A program made the translations under genes and the position numbers. A stretch of 64,000 nucleotides of DNA from Amycolatopsis lexingtonensis (GTDB lineage Bacteria > Actinomycetota > Actinomycetes > Mycobacteriales > Pseudonocardiaceae), in the NCBI RefSeq assembly GCF_014873755.1, contig NZ_JADBEG010000001.1, positions 3,846,501 through 3,910,500 of the forward strand, in the 5' to 3' direction. Of the stretch, positions 58,789 through 64,000 are shown piece after piece; position 1 is the stretch's first letter; each line of letters begins with the position of its first letter. The notes beneath the pieces were generated by a model, which was given only the letters and a program-made list of their open reading frames with translations, was not told the origin of the DNA and did no database searches.

Positions 58789-59529
58789 TCAGGCGAACTT
58801 CGTCTTCGGGCGCTCCTGCCGCACCCCGTCGACGAAGACGTCCACCTTCTCGTCCAGGAACGCCACCAGCCCGGCGGCCCGGCTGCTCTCCGGCAGCGGC
58901 GTCGGGTAGCTCCACGCGAGGTCGGCGTGCCCGGCCACGTCGAAGTGCTCGGCCGCGCCCTTGTACGGGCAGTGCGTCACGGTGTCGATCTTCTCGAGCA
59001 GGTCCATCCGGACGTCGACGCGGGGCAGGTAGTAGCGGACCGGCAGGCCGGTCTCGAACAGCAGGTGCGGGCGGACGGAGTCGGCGACCGTGACGCCGTC
59101 GACCTCGATCCGGACGTGCCGGGAGCTCGGCAGGATGTCGACGCGCACGCCGGGGTCGCGCGGGTGCGTGAAGATCTGCTCGTCCTCTTCGAACCAGTCG
59201 AACGCGGCGAAGTCGAAGCGGACGTGGTCGCGGAGCTCCTCAATGGGCGAATCGGGGTGTTCCAGCGCGGCGTCCACCGCCTCGGCGCGGCCGACCTTTA
59301 TCGTCGACAGAACACCATCTCCCCGGCTCGGCGAGTGCGTCGTCCGGCCGGAGGGGGTGAAAACGCCGCTCACGACGTCCGCGCGCGGGAAGTAGTACGT
59401 GGGGTAGTACGGAACTTCCCACACCAGAAGGGGGTGCACGGTGTCCGCGACGAGTTCCCCGCCGAGGAACACCCTTACCCGCTTCGCGCCTTGTGCCACG
59501 CGGACCCGGCCGCGTACCGGAGTGCTCAT
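58789..59529 (-). CDS. Two-domain DUF427 protein
   Basis: The 246-aa protein contains two DUF427 units (about 10-110 and 125-230). Each unit has an RVRVFLGGELVADT or RIEVDGVTVADS strand and a Y-rich motif (PYYPTYYFPRADV; LPVRYYLPRVDV). The second has the conserved HCPYKG. Function of DUF427 is unsettled; the fold is compact and all-beta. No ribosome site precedes its ATG. It ends 5 nt from the convergent HxlR gene. Confidence 0.85.
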   Translation of the reverse strand: MSTPVRGRVRVAQGAKRVRVFLGGELVADTVHPLLVWEVPYYPTYYFPRADVVSGVFTPSGRTTHSPSRGDGVLSTIKVGRAEAVDAALEHPDSPIEELRDHVRFDFAAFDWFEEDEQIFTHPRDPGVRVDILPSSRHVRIEVDGVTVADSVRPHLLFETGLPVRYYLPRVDVRMDLLEKIDTVTHCPYKGAAEHFDVAGHADLAWSYPTPLPESSRAAGLVAFLDEKVDVFVDGVRQERPKTKFA

Positions 59530-59626
59530 GCCCCGGTCAACGGGTCCGGAAGCGGGCGTATTCCGGCGGAACCGGGGGCCGGGCGGCTAGCGTGGCGGGG
59601 AGTACGAAGACGAGAGGCGGGCACGG

Positions 59627-60823
59627 GTGACCGGCGTAGGAGCTCCAACGGTCGGGACCCCCGCCGGGATGCGCAAGATCAACCAGCGGGCGGTGCTGGA
59701 CCTGCTGCGCCGAAGCGGACCGGCGACGCGGCCGCAGGTCGCGAAGGACACCGGGCTGTCGAAGCCGACGGTCAGCCAGGCGCTGCTGGCGCTCGAGGCC
59801 GCGGGACTGGCGCGCCCGACGGGGCAGACGTCCACCGGCACCGGCCGGTCGGCGGTGCTGTACGAGGCCGACCCCACGGCGGGGTACGTGCTGGGCGTCG
59901 ACATCGGCCGCGAGCACATCCGGGTCGCGGTGTCCGACCTCGGGCGCGTGCTGGTGGCCCGCCGCGACGAGCGCAACACGGCGCGCTCCGGGGCGGCGCT
60001 GGTGACCGCGGTCGGGAAGATCGCCGCCGACGCCGTCGCCGAAGCGGGCCTGACGCCGTCCGACATCGTTGTCCGCGTGGTCGGCTCCCCCGGCGTCGCC
60101 GATCCGGAAAAGCGCTGCTTCCGGCACGCGCCGAACCTGCCGGGCTGGGGCCGGGCCGGGCTGATCGACGACCTCGAAGCCGCGCTGGGACCGGACCTGA
60201 TGGTCGAGAACGACGCGAACCTGACCGCGGTCGGCGAGTGGGAAAGCGGGGCCGCGCGCGGTGCGTCGGTGTTCGGCTGCATCACGATCGGCACCGGCGT
60301 CGGCATGGGCATGATGGTCGACGGCCGGGTGTTCCGCGGCGCGACCGGCGCGGCGGGCGAGATCGGCTACCTGCCCTACGGCCGCACGCGCGCGGCGGAG
60401 GAGCCCACGAGCCCGCCCGCGCGCGGCCACCTCGAAGAGGCGACGGCGGCGCAGTCGGTGGTCCGCGGGGCCCGCGAACTCGGCCTCGGCACGGCGAAAT
60501 CGGCCCGCGAAGTCTTCCGCCTGGCCCGCGAAGGCGACGAACTCGCCCGGCGCGCGGTGGAAACGGAAGCCGACCGCCTCGCCTACACGGTCGCCTCGGT
60601 GGCGGCGGTGATCGACCCGGAGCTGATCGTCCTGGGCGGCGGCATGGGCACGGCGGCCGACCTGCTGCTGGAGCCGATCGACCGCGCCCTGCGCGCGTTC
60701 ACGCCGCTGGTGCCGAAGGTGGTCCAGGGCGAGCTGGGCGAGGACGCGGTCCTGACCGGCGCGATCAGCGTGGGACTGCGGGCGGCGGAAGGCCTGGTCT
60801 TCGACCACCGCGTCGGCGCTTAA
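59627..60823 (+). CDS. ROK-family regulator lacking the zinc-binding cysteines
   Basis: The 398-aa protein has an N-terminal winged helix (QRAVLDLLRRSGPATRPQVAKDTGLSKPTVSQALLALEAAGLARP) and an ROK kinase-like domain with GVDIGREHIRVAVSDL, VENDANLTAVGEWE and ITIGTGVGMG. The ROK zinc motif CxCGxxGC is missing: the equivalent stretch is EIGYLPYGRTRAAEEPTSPP. It is thus an NagC/XylR-like repressor with an unusual sugar site. TAGCGT (59588-59593) and a GAGAGGCGG ribosome site precede the GTG. The stop overlaps the next gene by 4 nt. Confidence 0.88.
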   Translation: MTGVGAPTVGTPAGMRKINQRAVLDLLRRSGPATRPQVAKDTGLSKPTVSQALLALEAAGLARPTGQTSTGTGRSAVLYEADPTAGYVLGVDIGREHIRVAVSDLGRVLVARRDERNTARSGAALVTAVGKIAADAVAEAGLTPSDIVVRVVGSPGVADPEKRCFRHAPNLPGWGRAGLIDDLEAALGPDLMVENDANLTAVGEWESGAARGASVFGCITIGTGVGMGMMVDGRVFRGATGAAGEIGYLPYGRTRAAEEPTSPPARGHLEEATAAQSVVRGARELGLGTAKSAREVFRLAREGDELARRAVETEADRLAYTVASVAAVIDPELIVLGGGMGTAADLLLEPIDRALRAFTPLVPKVVQGELGEDAVLTGAISVGLRAAEGLVFDHRVGA

Positions 60824-61281
60824 GCCGCCCGCCAGGCCTCGCCGGCGGCCGAGAGGCGCCAGGGTGTCAGGCGCAGCACCGTGATCTTCGGGTCGAGGTG
60901 GTCCTCGCCGCCCAGGATCTTCGGGTCGAAGCCGAGCGGTTCCGGCGTCGAGGCGAAGAGGTCCCATAGGTCCTTTCGGCTCTCCTCGTCGTCGGCGAAC
61001 TCCGCCCGGCACTCCGCGATCGCGACTTCGTGCCGCGGGTCCCAGTACGAGCACGACACGTACGGCGACGCCGCCAGGTGCGCGAGCTTCAGCGGCGTCG
61101 GGCGGGTGAAGAGGCGGCCCCGCAAGCCATCCGGCGTCCGCTCCCAGATCGGGTGGACGACCCGGGAGCGCGGCCTGCCCCGCCGGTCGACCGTCACCAG
61201 CGTGCACCAGACGATCCGGTGCGCCACGCGCACGAACGCTTCGGCCAACCCGTCCGGCACTCTGCTAGATTCCACAACCAT
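60820..61281 (-). CDS. Pyridoxamine 5-phosphate oxidase-like (PPOX) protein
   Basis: The 153-aa split-barrel protein has IVWCTLVTVDRRGRPRSRVVHPIWE (FMN/F420 strand), RLFTRPTPLKLAHLAASPYVSCSYWDPRHEVAIAECRAEF and a C-terminal LDPKITVLRLTPWRLS. It probably binds FMN, F420 or heme. The ATG at 61281 overlaps the start codon of the divergent MarR gene, inside a palindrome. It was chosen because TAGGAT ends 8 nt upstream, the mirror image of the MarR promoter. Confidence 0.85.
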   Translation of the reverse strand: MVVESSRVPDGLAEAFVRVAHRIVWCTLVTVDRRGRPRSRVVHPIWERTPDGLRGRLFTRPTPLKLAHLAASPYVSCSYWDPRHEVAIAECRAEFADDEESRKDLWDLFASTPEPLGFDPKILGGEDHLDPKITVLRLTPWRLSAAGEAWRAA

Positions 61282-61297
61282 GGTTGTGCATCCTAGC
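61264..61297. promoter_or_regulatory. One palindrome holding both divergent start codons and -10 boxes
   Basis: The core CACAACCA (61273-61280) and TGGTTGTG (61281-61288) is a perfect 16-bp palindrome. Outer GCTAG (61264-61268) and CTAGC (61293-61297) are symmetric too. The plus -10 TAGATT (61266-61271) and minus -10 TAGGAT (61290-61295) are exact mirror images, each 8 nt before its ATG. A MarR dimer here would shut both genes. Confidence 0.85.
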
Positions 61298-61756
61298 AGC
61301 CTCGACCTGTCCCTGACCGCACTCTTCGCGGGCTGGGCCATGACCGACGAGGTCCAGCGGCGCCTCGCCGGGCGGGGCTTCGACGAACTGCGCTTCAACG
61401 ACGGCGTCGTGATCCAGCACGTCCTGGCCGCCCCGCTGTCGATCACCGCGCTGGCCGAGCGGATGGGCGTGACGCAGCAGGCGGCGTCGAAGGCCGTCGC
61501 GGACCTCGAACGCCGGAACCTGCTGCGGCGCGAACCATCACCGGACGACGCACGGACGAAGCTGCTGCACCTGACCGAACACGCGGTCGCTGCCGTCGAG
61601 GCGACCCGGGTGCTACGACAGGAGCTTCAGGAGGAATTGGTCGCGGAGTACGGCGCCGGGCGCGTCGAGGACGCCCGGGCGTTGCTGGCGTCGGTGATCG
61701 GGCGGTTCGGTGGCGAGGACGCGATCCGCGGCCGCCGCGTCCGGCCGCCCCGCTGA
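61280..61756 (+). CDS. MarR-family regulator
   Basis: The 158-aa protein is a MarR winged helix: SITALAERMGVTQQAASKAVADLERRNLLRREPSPDDARTKLLHLT, with a dimerisation N terminus and C-terminal helices. It is divergent from the PPOX gene with overlapping start codons in one palindrome and probably represses both. GTG 61286 is a possible alternative start. The palindromic repeat copy 2 begins 3 nt past its stop. Confidence 0.9.
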   Translation: MVVHPSSLDLSLTALFAGWAMTDEVQRRLAGRGFDELRFNDGVVIQHVLAAPLSITALAERMGVTQQAASKAVADLERRNLLRREPSPDDARTKLLHLTEHAVAAVEATRVLRQELQEELVAEYGAGRVEDARALLASVIGRFGGEDAIRGRRVRPPR

Positions 61757-61758
61757 TG

Positions 61759-61809
61759 GCCCCAATGTGGCGTTCGGTGCGTCGGACGCAACCAACGCCA
61801 CATTGGGGC
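61759..61809. repeat. Palindromic intergenic repeat, copy 2 (likely two-way terminator)
   Basis: Two 24-nt arms (61759-61782 and 61786-61809) pair with two mismatches around CGG. The outer parts GCCCCAATGTGG and CCACATTGGGGC are exact. It shares CCCCAATGTGGC, TTCGGTGCGT and ACGCAACCAA with copy 1. It lies between convergent genes, 2 nt past one stop and 34 nt past the other. Confidence 0.8.
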
Positions 61810-61843
61810 GCATTTCCAGGCCGCTCAACGAACGTCGCAACAC

Positions 61844-62350
61844 TCAGCGGGTGATCACGCACGTCCCCGACGCCGTCGCCAGCAACCTGCCCTCGGCGTC
61901 GCGGATCTCCCCTTCGGCGAACGCGATCCGCGCACCCTCCTTCACCACGCGGCCGACCGCCCGGATCTCGCCGCGACCCGCGTGGATCGCGCGCAGGTAG
62001 CTCACCTTCAGCTCCACCGACGCATAGCCGACGCCGGCCGGGAGCGTCGTGTGGACCGCGCAGCCGACGACCGAGTCGAGCATCGTGGCCGCCACGCCGC
62101 CGTGGACCATGCCGATCGGGTTGTACAGCGACTCGTCCGGTTCGGCGACTGCTTCGACCTCGCCGTGCTCGATGCGCTCCCAGCGGAGCCCGAAGTGGGC
62201 GGCGATCGGCGGGCCCGGGATGCGGCCGTCCTTGATGGCCGTCAGGTACTCCAGGCCGGACATGGCCGCGCCGAGCCGGGCCGTGGGCAGCGGGTCCTGC
62301 CAGGTGATCGTCTTCGAGCGGGTTCCCGCTTCGGCGGCCACGTCGGTCAT
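61844..62350 (-). CDS. PaaI-family thioesterase (hotdog fold)
   Basis: The 168-aa protein has the hotdog motif ESLYNPIGMVHGGVAATMLDSVVGCAVHTTLPAG, with the G-x-x-HGG catalytic region, then VELKVSYLRAIHAGRGEIRAVGRVVKEG. It hydrolyses acyl- or aryl-CoA thioesters, probably to rescue CoA from aromatic catabolism. ATG 62350 follows GAGGAG; an upstream start at 62416 is weaker. Confidence 0.88.
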   Translation of the reverse strand: MTDVAAEAGTRSKTITWQDPLPTARLGAAMSGLEYLTAIKDGRIPGPPIAAHFGLRWERIEHGEVEAVAEPDESLYNPIGMVHGGVAATMLDSVVGCAVHTTLPAGVGYASVELKVSYLRAIHAGRGEIRAVGRVVKEGARIAFAEGEIRDAEGRLLATASGTCVITR

Positions 62351-62474
62351 CTCGGGCTCCTCGACTATGACAGGTGTCTTAATCGCAGCTTCGCCCGGGC
62401 GCCGGGACGACGTCAAGCGCGCGTGACCCAGGCCACCGGTGGTCGGCCCCGGGCGCGGGTGGAATCATCCGGGG

Positions 62475-62843
62475 GTGAGCACCGAGCGCAAGCTGATCGA
62501 CCCGGAACGCGTCTCGGCGGCGGTCGACGGGCTCGGCGACCGCGCCGTCATCGACGAATGGGCCCGGCGCTTCTCCGTGGTCGCCGACCCGTCCCGGCTG
62601 GCCCTGCTGGTCTCCATCCACTACGCCCGCGAGATCAGCGTCACCGATCTCGCCGCGGCCACCGGCATGACCGACACCGCCGTGTCGCAGGCCCTGCGGC
62701 TGCTGCGGGCCCACGGCCTGGTCACCCCGCAGCGCACCGGCCGCGTCGTGCGCTACCGGCTCGCCGACGCGACCGTGCACGAACTCATCCACCACGTCCG
62801 CCCGCACCCCGAACATCCCGCGAACGACGACGAGGACCGGTAG
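62475..62843 (+). CDS. ArsR/SmtB-family regulator with His-rich C terminus
   Basis: The 122-aa protein has a winged helix (FSVVADPSRLALLVSIHYAREISVTDLAAATGMTDTAVSQALRLLRAHGLVTPQRTGRVVRYRLAD). The C terminus, DATVHELIHHVRPHPEH, fits an alpha-5 metal site rich in His and Asp/Glu, so it may sense Zn, Ni or Co. No exporter gene adjoins; the next genes are a phosphomutase and a phosphorylase. AATCAT lies 6 nt before the GTG. Confidence 0.82.
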   Translation: MSTERKLIDPERVSAAVDGLGDRAVIDEWARRFSVVADPSRLALLVSIHYAREISVTDLAAATGMTDTAVSQALRLLRAHGLVTPQRTGRVVRYRLADATVHELIHHVRPHPEHPANDDEDR

Positions 62844-62852
62844 CGTGCGGGC

Positions 62853-63584
62853 ATGACGGGATTGCCGGAAGCCATCACCGCCTGCCTGTTCGACCTCGAC
62901 GGAGTGCTGACCGGGACGGCGATTCTCCACCGCGAAGCGTGGAAACGGACATTCGACGAATTCCTCCGCGCCCGCGACGGTGCCGGGTTCGCCGAGTTCA
63001 CCGACCACGACTACGCGGCCTTTGTGGACGGCCGCCCCCGCGCCGACGGCGTGCGGGAGTTCCTGCGGTCACGGGAAATCGAGCTGCCCGAGGGCACGCC
63101 GGACGACCCGCCGGACGCCCCCACGGTCAATGGCGTCGGCAACCGCAAGAACGAACTGGTGCTGAAGATCATCGACGAGCGCGGCGTCAGCCCCTACCCC
63201 GGCTCGATCCGCTACCTCGAAGCGGTCAAGGCCGCCGGGCTGCGGATCGCCGTCGTGACGTCCTCGGCGAACGGCGCCAAGGTCCTCGACGCCGGCGACC
63301 TGAGCAAGTACATCGAGGCCCGCATCGACGGCGTCGTCATCCGCGACCGGCACCTCAAGGGCAAGCCCGCCCCCGACTCGTTCCTGGCCGGCGCCGCGGC
63401 GCTCGGCGTCGAGCCGGCGCACGCGGCCGTCTTCGAGGACGCCCAATCCGGTGTCCAGGCCGGGAAAGCCGGCGGTTTCGGGTACGTCGTGGGCGTGAAC
63501 CGGGCCGACCAGGCCGCCGCGCTGAAGGCCCACGGGGCCGACATCGTCGTCGACGACCTCGCCGACCTGCTGGAGGACCGATGA
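62853..63584 (+). CDS. Beta-phosphoglucomutase (HAD family)
   Basis: The 243-aa HAD enzyme has the nucleophile motif CLFDLDGVLTGTA, cap-loop residues ILHREAWKRTFDEFL, then IAVVTSSANG, GKPAPDSFL and FEDAQSGVQAGKAGGFGYVVGV. It converts beta-glucose 1-phosphate to glucose 6-phosphate. TAGCGT (62841-62846), overlapping the ArsR stop, ends 6 nt before the ATG. It overlaps the GH65 gene by 4 nt (ATGA), so the pair is coupled. Confidence 0.92.
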   Translation: MTGLPEAITACLFDLDGVLTGTAILHREAWKRTFDEFLRARDGAGFAEFTDHDYAAFVDGRPRADGVREFLRSREIELPEGTPDDPPDAPTVNGVGNRKNELVLKIIDERGVSPYPGSIRYLEAVKAAGLRIAVVTSSANGAKVLDAGDLSKYIEARIDGVVIRDRHLKGKPAPDSFLAGAAALGVEPAHAAVFEDAQSGVQAGKAGGFGYVVGVNRADQAAALKAHGADIVVDDLADLLEDR

Positions 63585-64000
63585 CCGACGAACCCCGCGG
63601 CTACGAGTGCGCCCCGTGGGAGCTGCGCTGGCGCGGCATGGACGTCGACGCCCTGCAGCGCACCGAATCGGCGTTCGCGGTGTCCAACGGCCACATCGGG
63701 CTGCGCGGAACCCTCGAAGAGGCCGAACCGCGCGGGCTGCCCGGCACCTACCTCAACGGGTTCTACGAGCAGCACGAACTCCCCTACGCCGAAGCCGGTT
63801 ACGGCTACCCCGAAGAGGGCCAGACCGTCGTCAACGTGACCGACGGCAAGATCATCCGGCTGCTGGTCGAGGACGAGCCGCTGGACATGCGCTACGGCGC
63901 GGCCACCAAGCACGACCGCGTGCTCGACTTCCGCAAGGGCACGCTCAGCCGCAGCACCGAGTGGTCGTCGCCGACCGGGCGGCGGGTCCGCGTGCGCACC
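63581..64000 (+). CDS. GH65 disaccharide phosphorylase, N-terminal part (window end)
   Basis: The visible 140 residues (WELRWRGMDVDALQRTESAFAVSNGHIGLRGTLEEAEPRGLPGTYLNGFYE) match the N-terminal domain of GH65 enzymes such as maltose, trehalose or kojibiose phosphorylase. It would split an alpha-glucoside with phosphate to beta-glucose 1-phosphate, the substrate of the upstream mutase. The catalytic Glu lies beyond the window. GGAGG precedes the ATG, which overlaps the mutase stop. Confidence 0.9.
   Translation, partial: MTDEPRGYECAPWELRWRGMDVDALQRTESAFAVSNGHIGLRGTLEEAEPRGLPGTYLNGFYEQHELPYAEAGYGYPEEGQTVVNVTDGKIIRLLVEDEPLDMRYGAATKHDRVLDFRKGTLSRSTEWSSPTGRRVRVRT

Overview
This window is one continuous stretch of a high-GC actinomycete chromosome. 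Codon third positions are almost all G or C, GTG starts are common, and many genes start with no ribosome binding site a few bases after a TANNNT box. The gene content (DinB/mycothiol-transferase-like protein, two small Ddn-like split-barrel proteins, PucR regulator, RsbT/RsbU partner-switch proteins, ECF sigma with zinc anti-sigma, SoxR) fits Pseudonocardiaceae, most like Amycolatopsis. That assignment is inference; no rRNA or other taxonomic marker is present. I see no tRNA, rRNA, CRISPR array, prophage or PKS/NRPS cluster.

Layout. 1-2304: the end of a stressosome-type partner-switch operon (RsbT-like kinase end, kinase-phosphatase fusion, RsbU-like phosphatase). 2336-5609: a reduced inositol-type locus (HutC-family GntR regulator, Cgl0158-type barrel protein, methylmalonate-semialdehyde dehydrogenase). 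5686-10389: a Ddn-like protein, a TetR regulator and a three-gene molybdenum hydroxylase of the YagTSR/PaoABC type. 10535-14924: a carboxylesterase with an altered nucleophile motif, an orphan histidine kinase and an APC permease. 14937-16104: an 85-bp palindromic intergenic repeat split by a complete IS5-family-like element. 16119-20066: small membrane and zinc-ribbon proteins, an acetyltransferase, a VOC pseudogene and an unrecognised gene. 20067-23555: ArsR-linked oxidoreductase, then MarR plus an ABC exporter. 23610-28652: class A PBP, second Ddn-like protein, PhoU-like protein and an SsbB-like protein.

28745-36228: pirin, alpha/beta hydrolase, GntR with a divergent TPP enzyme, PLP decarboxylase, PadR pair and PAP2 phosphatase. 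36339-38919: response regulator, sensor kinase and lipoprotein operon. 38907-42483: TetR/FAD monooxygenase pair, then SoxR with its divergent flavin reductase and a textbook 19-bp-spacer SoxR promoter. 42556-44719: two related unknown proteins, then an SDR behind a 23-bp-periodic operator array. 45249-51725: RecQ, MT0933-like small protein, adenosine deaminase, a MoxR/VWA pair of CoxD/CoxE type and an aldo/keto reductase. 52056-56135: PucR and a Tat-exported isoquinoline-oxidoreductase-type molybdenum hydroxylase. 56300-59529: ECF sigma/anti-sigma, SnoaL/HxlR pair and DUF427. 59627-64000: ROK, PPOX/MarR pair sharing one palindrome, a second palindromic repeat, PaaI thioesterase, and an ArsR, beta-phosphoglucomutase and GH65 phosphorylase operon that runs off the window.

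How it works together. Most of the window is housekeeping or redox metabolism arranged as regulator-target pairs, each with a visible dyad operator. The most unusual signals are in the DNA itself: a fixed leaderless start geometry, the IS caught inside a palindromic repeat, a rare-codon-containing palindrome GTCCA-N3-TGGAC that recurs inside and outside genes, a four-unit 23-bp iteron promoter, and two divergent genes whose start codons overlap in the centre of one palindrome.
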